Positions 37,701-47,281 of a DNA stretch of 64,000 nt are shown one piece after another. Source of the stretch: Azolla pinnata (taxonomy: Eukaryota > Streptophyta > Polypodiopsida > Salviniales > Salviniaceae). A program made the position numbers and the translations under genes. The DNA lies in the NCBI GenBank assembly GCA_037176905.1, contig JBBBWG010011113.1:23660-87659 (forward strand). The letters are read 5' to 3'. The notes under the pieces were generated by a model. The model ran no database searches. It had not been told where the DNA came from and was given only the letters and a program-made list of their open reading frames with translations. Position 1 is the first letter of the stretch; the number at the start of each line of letters is the position of its first letter.

Positions 37701-38424
37701 CTGGTCAACAGAGAACACCCACATTAGCCCTAACCTTGGGGAAGAACCATGTTCCCAGGAAAAAAAGCCTGATTTTTTGAGATTAGGATTAACCATCCAC
37801 AACTGTAACACGTCAAGACACGCACTTCTAGGTCCAGATTCACACAATTCAGGCAATAGGGTACAGAAAACACCCACATTAGCCCTAACCTTGGGGAAGA
37901 ACCATGTTCCCAGGAAAAAAAGCCTGATTTTTTGAGATTAGGATTAACCATCCACAACTGTAACACGTCAAGACACGCACTTCTAGGTCCAGATTCAAAC
38001 AATGCAGGCAACAGGGTACAGAGAGCACCCACATTAGCCCTAACCTCGGGGAAGAACCGTGTTCCTGCAGAACAGTACTCCCCGGGTAAAAATGCCTGAT
38101 TTTGAGATTAGGGTTAGCCATCCACACAACTGCAACTCGCCAAGACACACAGTTCTAGGTCAAGATTCACACAATGCAGAGCAAAAGGGCAGTTAGGGTT
38201 TGGTGGAGGGGTCGTGCTCTCACCTCTGTACTGGTGTGCGAGCCGGAGCTGCCGTTGTCATAGACGTAGAATTTGCCGTACTGCATGTTGGAGGTCTGCC
38301 ATGAGGATGCAAGAGCCGCGGTTCCTGCAGCCTGCACTGCTGCTGCTGCTGTTGATGTGGCTGATGTTGCTGCCTGTGTATTCGGGCTATGGCGGGCTAT
38401 TGCTTCCTGTGTAGACAGCTCCAT
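34782..38424 (-). CDS. unrecognised five-exon gene, about 282 residues
   Basis: I do not recognise this protein. Exons in transcript order: 38424-38232, 36982-36929, 35702-35295, 35187-35041, 34828-34782. Each junction is in phase 1 with GT-AG borders, and they sum to 849 nt. The N-terminus is Ala/Thr-rich (about residues 18-41), followed by MQYGKFYVYDNGSSGS. A charged stretch comes next (STIEKERVEIKGLIKAG), then a Ser/Glu-rich segment, then a probable amphipathic helix (LEWILKRLVEKLQPL). The C-terminal part is basic (KENQRARGKKGGENRP) with a Tyr-rich PYYKSGPYYKYL motif. No transmembrane segment or catalytic motif is evident. If exon 2 is read through, a 90-residue product would end at 36903. 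The gene diverges from the DYW-type PPR gene with under 500 bp between start codons. The weak donors (GTGTTG, GTGTGC) are the main doubt. Confidence 0.45.
36010..36190 (+). repeat. about 95-bp tandem repeats in an intron
   Basis: The segment ATATGCCTCGGTATGTTAAGAGTCCACAAGCTTCAGTATAT...TACACAATGC occurs twice (about 36043 and 36137). A more diverged copy lies near 35975. All fall in intron 2 of the minus-strand gene. Confidence 0.8.
36615..36800 (+). repeat. degenerate repeats of ACATGGAAGGATGCAATG
   Basis: Six or seven imperfect copies of an approximately 25-bp unit, ACATGGAAGGATGCAATGTGTAC. They are also in intron 2 of the minus-strand gene. Confidence 0.8.
37040..37690 (+). repeat. complex repeat in intron 1 of the unrecognised gene
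   Basis: The phrases ATGACAGTTTCTGCGATCT, CCTAAATTTGCACAAATAG and CCACATCTACTGCTCAACAG recur several times at uneven spacing. This suggests nested short units inside a longer, roughly 150-220 bp period. No open frame is supported. Confidence 0.75.
37716..38185 (+). repeat. 155-bp tandem repeat, three copies
   Basis: Copies begin at 37716, 37871 and 38026 with CACCCACATTAGCCCTAACC. The first two are nearly identical; the third is more diverged. Each contains CCCTAACC and GATTAGG motifs that faintly resemble telomere units. The long minus-strand frames here are the same repeat read in register and are not genes. The array lies inside intron 1 of the minus-strand gene, next to its first exon. 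Confidence 0.95.
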
Positions 38425-38915
38425 CGTTTCATGTCTTTCTGCACTGGCCCTTCTTCTATCTCTCGCCTTCTGTGCCTCTCTTCTCTCTCTCTCTCTCTCT
38501 CCCTTTTATCTCCCGCTTTCTCTCTCTGTCACACGAAGGTCTGTTCTGCAAAACCCCTCCCCTGCGCAGGAATCCATGGCTTTCAGAGACACATGTTTGT
38601 TTGCAGGCAGAGGGAAGCAGGGATTCGGAAAGGGGATGGAGAAAAGGAGAAGGAACAGGGGAAGGAATGAAGGGCCATGGATGTGGGCAACTGCCATTCC
38701 CCCATCCCACCAGCGTATACATACGTGGCCGTACATACGCACACGTGTACGGATACGTATGTATACGCTCCCACCCATCTGTCTGCGCACATGGGCATCC
38801 GCGCATCGCTTGCTACAGTCGAGCTCCTCGGAGGTTTCCATGGCTTCTTCTCCTCAGGGAAGAGGCGCTCCATGTCGAAGACGAGGAAGATGAGGAAGAA
38901 AGAAGAAGCTGTGGT

Positions 38916-41483
38916 ATGCGGATCATGTCTTTCTCGCTGCAATCCTCGCCCACCCCCACGCCTTGCTTCCATCTGCAGGATGCTCCTCCATCATCGAGAA
39001 CCAAGATGAGCAAAGCAGGTCCTCTCCCTGCTCTCCACCCTCCGCCCCCTCAACATCAGATGGGCCCATCCCCCGCAGTCGCCCCTGAACAATGCAATCC
39101 CCCTCTCGAACACGCCTCTACCCTCGACCGCTCCTCTCTCATGACTATGATCAAGCGTTGCGGGAAACGCAAAGACATGATCAACGCCACGAAGATATAC
39201 GCCGCCGCCGTCGACAAGCACCTCTTCCCGAAGGATGTTTCTGTGGGTAATGCCCTGGTAAGTATGTTTGCAAACTGCGGAGCTCTGAGCGACGCGCAAC
39301 AGCTCTTCGATCAGCTTCCCGTGCGAGATGCGGTGTCGTGGACCTCGCTGATTTCTGCTTATGCCAAACATGGACATGGAAAGAAAGCTTTGTGCTGCTT
39401 CAGGGGTATGCGAGACGAAGGATTCTCTCCCGATTCTATCACGTTTATTTGCATCTTGAAAGTTTGTGCTGCCTTACGGCGTCAGGACCTCGGGGAAGAG
39501 ATCTATGATGAGGCCGTGAGGCGTGGCATGTTAGAGAAAGATGTTGTTCTCGGCACTGCATTCGTCGACATGTATGCCAAGTGTAACGCGTTGCACAAAG
39601 CACAAGAAGTGTTTGATAAGCTCCCAGCTCGGAATGTTGTGTCTTGGACTGCTCTGATTTGTGGCTATGCTCAACATGGGCTCAGCAATCAAGCCCTCGA
39701 TTGCTTTATGCAGATGCAAGATGAAGGCATTGCTCCGAATGCAGTTACTTACATTTGCATATTGAAAGCTTGTGGTGGCACATCATTCCTTGATATGGGA
39801 CAGGCTATACATGCCAAGATAAAGAAAGAAGGGTTACTTGGAAAAGATATAGTGCTTGGCACTGCGTTGGTGGACATGTATGCGAAATGTGGTGCTCTTA
39901 AACAAGCACAAGAAGTTTTTGATCAGCTCCCTGAACCGAATGTTGTCTCATGGAACGCCTTGATCACTGGGTATGTGCAGCATGGCCTTGGTGATATGGC
40001 CTTGAACTGCTATAGAAGAATGAGACAGGACGGCTATCTCCCGACATCTGTAACCTTCATTTGCATCTTGAAGGCATGTGGTAGTGTTGGATCCCTTGAG
40101 ATCGGAGAAGCGATACACACTGAAGTGCGAAGGGAGGGTCTGCTCTTAAGAGATACCATGATTGGTACAGCACTGGTGGACATGTATGCCAAATGTGGCA
40201 TCCTCGAAAAAGCACAAGAAGTGTTCGAGGAACTTTCAGTGCGGGATGTTGTAGCCTGGAATGCACTCATGGCAGGTTATGTTCAGCACGAACTTGGTCA
40301 TAAAGCCGTGAGCTGTTTTATGAAGATGCACGACCATGGATTATCTCCAAATTCAGTCACGTTTATTTGCATTTTGAAAGCTTGTGGCAACATAGGATCA
40401 GTTGAGATGGGAGAAGAGATATATGAAGAGGTCAAGAAGAAGGGGTTGTTGAAAAAAAACATAATGCTTGGTACTGCGGTTGTGGATATGTATGCCAAGT
40501 GTGGCGTGCTGGAAAAAGCACAAGCAGTGTTTGATGAGCTTCCGAGACATAATGTTGTGTCGTGGACAGCGCTTCTTGCTGGATATGCTCAACTTGGCGA
40601 GACTGAAAGCGCTTTGGACTTATTCAATGGAATGGTAACGAAGGGCATTGTACCTGATGTGGTTACTTTCCTGGTTCTGTTGAGTGCATGCAGTCATGCA
40701 GGTCAAGTGGAGGAGGGTCAAAGGCTATTTGATGATATGGCAACTGTTTACGGCCTTAAACCTACGTTGGAACACTATGCTTGTATGGTTGATCTTTTTA
40801 GCCGTTCGGGGCACTTTGAGAAGGCGCTGGTGGTTATTGAGAAGGTTCCGCCGTCTGACTGTGTTCAACTGTGGCTAGATCTGTTGGGTGGTTGCCGGAA
40901 ATGGTTAAATGTAGAGCTTGGAATGTGGGCCTTTGAGCAGTTAATCAAGCTGGATGAGAAGTGTGTTACTGCGTATATTTACATGGAAAACATATTTGCA
41001 GCTGCTGGAATGCATGAGGAAGCTTGTGCAGTTGAAGCCAGGAGGCTAAAGCATGAAGCATGGATTGTTCCAGGATGTTGCTGGTGGACTGATGCTACTA
41101 CAAATGTTGTCCATACATTTTCTGGAGGGATGATGGATCATCCTCAAAGTGCAAGAATCTATGCTAAGCTGGAAGACATTCGTACAAAATTGATCGCGGA
41201 AGGGTATTATTCCCCACGTCTACACTGGGTTTCACAACCCATTTCAGATGGTATAAACAATGAAGAGGTTCCCTGTGGGCATAGTGAGAATCTGGCCATT
41301 GCTTGTGCCTTGATCAATACATCACAAGGCACGACTATTAGGGTCACGAAGAACAACCGAATTTGTGGCGATTGCCACAATGCGATAGCGTTGACGTCAA
41401 AGGTGGAGAAGCGCAAGATTCAGGTCAGGGATACGAATCGCATTCACATCTTTGCCGAAGGAAACTGTATATGCAGGGAATAG
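38916..41483 (+). CDS. PLS-class PPR protein with a DYW-type deaminase domain and altered terminus
   Basis: A probable organellar RNA-editing factor: PPR repeats choose the site, and the C-terminal DYW domain is a zinc-dependent cytidine deaminase. It is intronless, with 855 residues from Met at 38916 (MRIMSFSLQ). The frame stays open up to 38472, but the upstream part is low-complexity. PPR triplets of about 102 residues repeat with VTFICILKACG and GTALVDMYAKCG. E/E+ sequence leads to CCWWTDATTNVVHTFSGG and then the DYW domain. The active site GHSENLAIA (HxE) and zinc ligands CGDCH are present, and the second zinc site is kept as RIHIFAEGNCIC. The normal GDYW end is replaced by RE, and the PG box (usually GYVPD) reads GYYSP. 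A CT microsatellite lies at about 38484-38508. Confidence 0.9.
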   Translation: MRIMSFSLQSSPTPTPCFHLQDAPPSSRTKMSKAGPLPALHPPPPQHQMGPSPAVAPEQCNPPLEHASTLDRSSLMTMIKRCGKRKDMINATKIYAAAVDKHLFPKDVSVGNALVSMFANCGALSDAQQLFDQLPVRDAVSWTSLISAYAKHGHGKKALCCFRGMRDEGFSPDSITFICILKVCAALRRQDLGEEIYDEAVRRGMLEKDVVLGTAFVDMYAKCNALHKAQEVFDKLPARNVVSWTALICGYAQHGLSNQALDCFMQMQDEGIAPNAVTYICILKACGGTSFLDMGQAIHAKIKKEGLLGKDIVLGTALVDMYAKCGALKQAQEVFDQLPEPNVVSWNALITGYVQHGLGDMALNCYRRMRQDGYLPTSVTFICILKACGSVGSLEIGEAIHTEVRREGLLLRDTMIGTALVDMYAKCGILEKAQEVFEELSVRDVVAWNALMAGYVQHELGHKAVSCFMKMHDHGLSPNSVTFICILKACGNIGSVEMGEEIYEEVKKKGLLKKNIMLGTAVVDMYAKCGVLEKAQAVFDELPRHNVVSWTALLAGYAQLGETESALDLFNGMVTKGIVPDVVTFLVLLSACSHAGQVEEGQRLFDDMATVYGLKPTLEHYACMVDLFSRSGHFEKALVVIEKVPPSDCVQLWLDLLGGCRKWLNVELGMWAFEQLIKLDEKCVTAYIYMENIFAAAGMHEEACAVEARRLKHEAWIVPGCCWWTDATTNVVHTFSGGMMDHPQSARIYAKLEDIRTKLIAEGYYSPRLHWVSQPISDGINNEEVPCGHSENLAIACALINTSQGTTIRVTKNNRICGDCHNAIALTSKVEKRKIQVRDTNRIHIFAEGNCICRE

Positions 41484-42303
41484 CTAGTGGTGGCAGCTAT
41501 ATTATCAGAAGATTTTTGTTAGTATCAAGAAAGCGCAGGATTTGTAGTCTTATCAGGTTTCATGAAAACGGTGCATAAAATGGTCAAAAGACAGGGCACA
41601 CGAAATTGGTCATGCATTGGTACCCAAGTAACTTTGATGATTGCTGATTCACCACTGTCATTCATGAAACAACTGCAGGCGGTATGATTATCGAACAAGT
41701 TCATTCTGTACTACCGCACACCATATTTGTCCAAAAACCATAACCATAACCAAGAACAATCACTAGGGTTCAGCAGGAGTCATCAAACACTTGTATTGCT
41801 GAACTCAGTAACTTGCTCTTCTAATCCGTTAATTGTATTCCAAGCTTTATTAACCTGCGAGTCGTATTTCAGTCTCATTTATTTAGACTTTAACAGCTCA
41901 TCTATTACAGTTCTTCATATGACAGTACAACGCCTCAGCTTTCCCATTGAGCTTTAGTATACTTTTTTTACATTTAACAAGCATGCAAGTGCTTGGAAAA
42001 TAAAACATGGTTGAAGCTTGCATTAACTCAAATGCAATGCAAACTAACCCAGCTTTATAGTGCATAATAAATCACATTGTTCGGCCCGTTTTAAGAGTTC
42101 CTTTTTCTGCTCTCCTACTAGTTCTACCCGTGCTCCATGCTGCCAACAATCTTCAATCACTCTTCATAGCTCATTTCCTACACTTTTGATGGTAAGATTA
42201 CCCCTCAATAAGAGAGAAGTTTTCTAGTACTCCCTAGGTCAAATCCAACCTATGAGTGCGCAAAAGAAGAAGAAAACAAGAAAGAATGTTACTTTGCAAA
42301 ATA
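41484..42303. other. intergenic between convergent PPR and DUF4336 genes
   Basis: AT-rich, probably the 3' UTRs of both flanking genes. I see no other feature. Confidence 0.5.
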
Positions 42304-44632
42304 TCATCTCTTCTTATTGGAGACTGTCTTTTTAACAGCACCAACAGTAACCAGAAATTCATCCAGGGAGGATAGTGTCTGCATATCCTCAGGTGGGAAG
42401 TAGCTAGCTGCTTTTCCTACCAGCTTTGAAAACAAGGACCGAAAATCAGGTAGCGTACTAGTTTTATCTTCAGGTACAAGCTCATCAAGGAAAGCAAAAG
42501 CTGCTTTGAAATCTGATGCACTAGCAGTTATTGGCGCTGCAAAATGGCAAGGAATGATCCTCTTAAAACGCCACTCTCTTACTATACTATTGACCCATAA
42601 CTTCACCTGCACAACACCCAGAGATTTAATCAGCTTTACGTCAACCAAAAACGTTAGTGCTTGTTATCCACATCTGTATCAGCCGGATTTGTATAATAAT
42701 AACAGGTTCTAGATTTAGGATTGAAGTTTTACATGTAACATATAAACAAAGTACACAATAACATAATAAGTCAAATAGTAGACACAAAGTTTTCATCAAT
42801 AAATGTCTCATAATGATTAAAGCTCCCATTTTTAGATTCTAGTCCATGACCATCTTCTAACAGAAAACACTTACATCAAATTATAAAACACAACGATATG
42901 AACGATACCTTTTCAGGTACTTTGCTGAAAACAAGTGTCTTTATAATTGGAGAAACTATAAGTTTCTGGGACATTTGAGCAAATGATCTTTGAGGCTCCA
43001 GCAAGTCTGATGGACCAAGGAACAAAATTTGAAGCACCATCCTTTCCCACCCTAGAGAAACGTCCATTTATACACAGCATCAGTACATGTCTCGTGGTAG
43101 TTCTTTCCACACAGAGAGCGGTAAGAAATTACTTTCTTCACCTTTTTGCCGAGTCCTTTCATCATCAATAATAGGTTCATCAGGAACCGTCTTGCCCTTG
43201 CTAAGAATTTTAACAGCAAGGCCATTCTTGGCTGCTGCCAAAAGAGCCTCTTTGCTAACTACTTCTGCAGGTTTCGCAGGTACATATATAACAGCATCTG
43301 TTACAAGCAATGTCCGGGATGGCTTGTGATAGAATGCCACTTCCACATATGGCCCAATACCTTACAAAACAGAAAAAGAAGCAAAAATCAGAGGACATTG
43401 TTTCAACAGCTTCGAATCTTAGAAGATCAACCCATCTTAGAATAATATCTAGTGATTGTTATCATCACCAACTTCTGGAGAACTCAGTATCTTCTGGCTG
43501 ATTTCATCTGCCCATGGTGCTGAATCGTCCTTATCATCACGCAACACTTTTGCATTAAATATACCAAAGAATTCAAGTGGGAGGTTCAATGGCCAACTCC
43601 ATTGGCGCGGAGCAACCCAGACCTGCGCTCTTGGGAACTCCCTTGAAAAAGGGCCCACAAATATTTTATGCTCATAAGCAAAGGTAGGCAGAACAATGTA
43701 TTCCACAGGAGCCTCCAGCTCTTCCAAAAGCTGACACCCTCCAAACCATGAAAATCAGAACCGGATCAGTTTACTAACCAAGGACAGAATTTGTATCAGA
43801 ATAAACGAATTGCAGAGTGGAGTTTGAAAGAATATACACAATGAATTTCAACTAAACTAATCCAACATGAGGATCGGCAAAGTTTGCTATGCATCCTGTA
43901 TCAAAACAGAGGACGCTTTGAGCCAAAAGATCTTGAGGTGTACCTGAATGCACTCTTTAGTTGGAGCAATGGGTGCATGAACCCATAGACCGCCTGATTT
44001 CAGCTTCACTACAGTCATGCGGATGTTAGTGGTTACACTGCTGAACCCGAGTGCTTGTTCTTGCTCGAAAGTCCAAATTTTTCCTTTATCGATCTGCAAA
44101 CAAGAGCTTCTAACATATTGGGGTTTTGTATACACATTTTATTTAAGAACATGCAATCATTCATGACGCTGATGATACAGAAACAGTGGGCGACGCATGT
44201 GTGAGAGAGATGAAACAGTGGACTATAGAATCTGATTCGGAAAGACAGGAAAAAACGAAACGATTGATTCACTCTGGAGGAAACCATCATACAGAACCCG
44301 AAATGAGAATCAGAACCAACCTCTTTGCGAATGGTGCGCCGTTCCAGGAAGGGGCCCAGAGGGAAGGGGAACCCGGTAATGTTGAAGTAGAAACGCCCGC
44401 TTCTGCCAGGCGTCTGAGGTTGAGCGGCAGAGGCGACAAGGTAAGACCCTCGCCGTCGTTTCCTGGTTGTTGTGTGTGACTGCAGCTGGGTCAGGGGGAG
44501 ACGAGAAGCATGAAGGCAAAGCTTCTTGACGTGGTGGGCACGGGGGAGGATGAAGAGGTCGGAGCTCTGGTGGCAGCAGGAGGAAGGGCGAGACAGGGAC
44601 AAACGGCCTGCCGAGAGAGGAGCAGAAGCCAT
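42304..44632 (-). CDS. DUF4336 plastid protein (metallo-beta-lactamase-like fold)
   Basis: DUF4336 proteins occur in plants and algae, are mostly predicted to be plastid-located, and have no established reaction. Six exons in transcript order: 44632-44321, 44093-43944, 43730-43469, 43360-43142, 43051-42909, 42606-42304. All are in phase, totalling 462 residues. The N-terminal 60 or so residues are rich in Ser, Arg and Leu, and Met at 44632 (MASAPLSAGRLSLSR) gives a typical transit peptide. A Met five codons upstream (44647) is also possible. Core features are VTTNIRMTVVKLKSGGLWVH, APVEYIVLPTFAYEHKIFVG, RTLLVTDAVIYVP and WVNSIVREWRFKRIIPCHFA. The first exon boundary follows FLERRTIRKE. Confidence 0.85.
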
Positions 44633-44647
44633 GGATTCCTTGAGCAA

Positions 44648-45841
44648 ACAATGCAGGGCACAAAGGCAGAAAGAGAGGTAGGGAACAGAGCTTGTACCTG
44701 AACAGCAGAAGCAGAGAGCCTGACATGTCCATGTCCCCTGTTCTTGGCTACTACACGTGTGCAGCTTTCATCCACATGCTCCAGAGGCCCACATCTATGG
44801 CATATACAGATGCACATACATATGTCTGATTCAGATCTCTCCCATGCATTCTTCCCAGTCCTGAAACCAGATCTCCATCATCCTCTCATACAATCACTTC
44901 TCTTCCAAAATAGCATCATATATTGTGGTCCAAATCAGTCTCAGTCTTAGCAATCAGTCCACTGTTTGTCTCACATGATAATCACTTCTCTGCTGAACAG
45001 GTGAAAATAGCATTGCTTCTCCCAAAGTTTATCATCATCTTGTGGTCCAAATCCTCCATTGCTGTCTCTGTCTTCATTCTGAACAGCCCTTTCTTGAGAG
45101 TAGCAAACATGCCCCCCAAATAGAACCCACCTTCACTTTCCTGATATCATATTGAGTTTCTTCAAAGCTCTGCATTTTCCATTGAGACCTTGAAGCTTTG
45201 CAGTTTTCTTTACCGGTCTTTGTAACATGTGAACTCCATACATCAGAACAATTTGTTTTCCAGGAAACCCCCCCACAGTGAAGCACCCAATATAACGCAC
45301 TTCTCTGAGCATTCTCTGGCAAAAGAAGTCTGCACATCTCCATACATAGAACAATTTCTTGTCCAAATGGTGGCAAACCCCACCCACAATGACGCACCAA
45401 ATATGACTCACTTGTCTGAGCATTCTCTGGCAAAAGCAGTCTGCAGATCTCAATACATAAGAACAATTTCTTGTCCAAATGGTGGAAAACCTCACCCACA
45501 ATTAAGCACCAAATATAGCTCACTTGTCTGAGCATTCTCTGGCAAAAGCAGTCTGCAGATGGGCCCCACATGCCATGCACTTGAGGTGCTTAATAAACGA
45601 TTTCATTTCACGTCGAATAATAATAATACAAGTAGAAGTCGATGCTCCAGACGACCAAACATCGTCGGGTAGCATTGACTCGACAAATAATGAATGAGAC
45701 ACGATTCCGAGCATTACATAAATGAATAGGACAGTGTCCAGATTGTACAATACCATAAGGAGAAATAAACGAATGAAATCAAGTAATGGATGAGAATTGG
45801 CTGCCATATATACCAGAGAACACAGGCATATGACAGATCTC
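44648..45841. other. DUF4336 promoter and cyclophilin 3' flank
   Basis: No credible gene. The main feature is a tandem repeat of about 111 bp at 45233-45565. Minus-strand open frames there are repeat artefacts. Confidence 0.55.
45233..45565 (+). repeat. about 111-bp tandem repeat, three copies
   Basis: The marker TCTGAGCATTCTCTGGCAAA recurs at about 45304, 45415 and 45526. It is preceded each time by a segment starting AGAACAATTT and followed by AGTCTGCA. Copies two and three are closest. The array lies about 280 bp downstream of the cyclophilin stop codon. Confidence 0.9.
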
Positions 45842-47281
45842 TCACTCCTGCGGTACAATCCCAGAATCAGAGATGGTGATCTTCCTCTTGGTTCTGCCAT
45901 CTGTCGTGCCGAGTTCATTGAGAGTCTCCAGAACCTCTTTCCCTGCAGACATTTTCACATCATTGAACGGAGACTAGTAGAAAATACGCATATCATTGTA
46001 TGTACACATTCCATGACACACTTCTTCTAAAGCCGCACAAGAAACTCCTTCTAAAGCCAATGTGCACCAAGTTATAAAATATGCATGCATGCCTGCGGGG
46101 GTCATTTAAGCATATATCTTCTAAAAACACTTTAAACAACATACTAGGGAGGGAACTTCATGCATACATACATGGCACACGTGCATGCGCACACTCATTG
46201 TAGTAGCCATTCTTCAGTACCAATTCTCTAGCTCAATCTTCAACTATACCACAAATTGCCTCCGGAAAACAATATACAATCCACAATATAGAATTGTGAC
46301 TACAAGCTACATGCATCTCAGAGCAGCACACAACCGCAGCCAAATCATTTAGATCACTGATATACATGTTCTCTAACATTTCTTCCTTCAGAAACCAAAC
46401 TGTCGTCATTAACAATTTACCCAAACAGGACATGGGAGAAATCTTACCATCAACAACTTTGCCGAAAACCACATGTTTCCCATCTAGCTCAGAGCAATCA
46501 CCAAGAGAAATAAAGAACTGGGAACCTGCATTGCATGAAAAAAAATTTGTCATATACAAAAACTCATTTTTTGTTGTCTTATCAGGGAAAGTCTTCTTAA
46601 TAATACAGAACATAGATTCTCTCAAGGGGAGCAGTTAGTTGATGAAAGGAGATGGGGAAGCTGTGTACCATTTGTGTGCGGACCAGTGTTGGCCATGGAT
46701 AAGGTACCTTTCCCTTTGTGCAGAAGCTTAAAGTTTTCATCCTCGAACCTCCTCCCATATATAGACTTCCCACATTCACCACCCTGCACATTTAGACAAG
46801 ACTGAATACGATACCAAATTCTTGGCAGATGCTATAATTCTTTTTAACTACCATAAGCATATGTTGCATTCCAACCAAACTTCCATCTGATCACACTCCG
46901 GAAACATAAACATAAAAAGCAATGAAAACAAGCATGCCTGCATTTCCATCGAAAACTTCCTCCTCTTCTTCATATATGTGTAGCCTATAACATGAGAAGG
47001 AATGAAGCCATATTCCTATGAATGGACATTCGTTATATATTCACCTGGGCCATAAAGCCAGGTACAATTCGATCTATAGCTGTTCCTTTGTAAGAACCCT
47101 TATCAGTCCCACTACACAACCTGCAAAAATTCTCAGCAGTCATTGGCACCACATCTTTCCGTAGTTCGATGATAAGCCGACCAACAACTTCTCCATCGAC
47201 TGCTATATCTAGAAAACATCTCGGATTCTTAGTCTGTGTTCCGATCACACAACCCATACTATGATCCGACTCAGAGTCCAA
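45842..47281 (-). CDS. cyclophilin-type peptidyl-prolyl cis-trans isomerase, single domain
   Basis: Cyclophilins catalyse proline cis-trans isomerisation in protein folding or regulation. Four exons in transcript order: 47281-47045, 46783-46669, 46525-46448, 45942-45842. They are in phase and give 176 residues, close to a minimal cyclophilin. The catalytic Arg71 and Phe76 ([11 protein letters not shown]) are kept, as are [20 protein letters not shown] and [11 protein letters not shown]. The position of the cyclosporin-contacting Trp (human CypA Trp121) is Glu130 (CSELDGKH). The 15-residue N-terminal extension has no targeting feature, so it may be cytosolic or nuclear. An acceptor (poly-T then CAG, about 47292) just before the start codon suggests a 5' UTR intron. 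Confidence 0.88.

Noticed and set aside
37680-38148. Overlapping minus-strand frames with repeated CLDVLQLWMVNPN sequence
   Set aside because: The frames are the 155-bp tandem repeat read in register; they change frame between copies and lie in an intron of the proposed gene.
45233-45565. Possible CRISPR array
   Set aside because: Adjacent long repeats without unique spacers in plant nuclear DNA; these are minisatellites.
45074-45580. Minus-strand frames with repeated ADCFCQRML sequence
   Set aside because: Translation of the 111-bp tandem repeat; no conserved domain.
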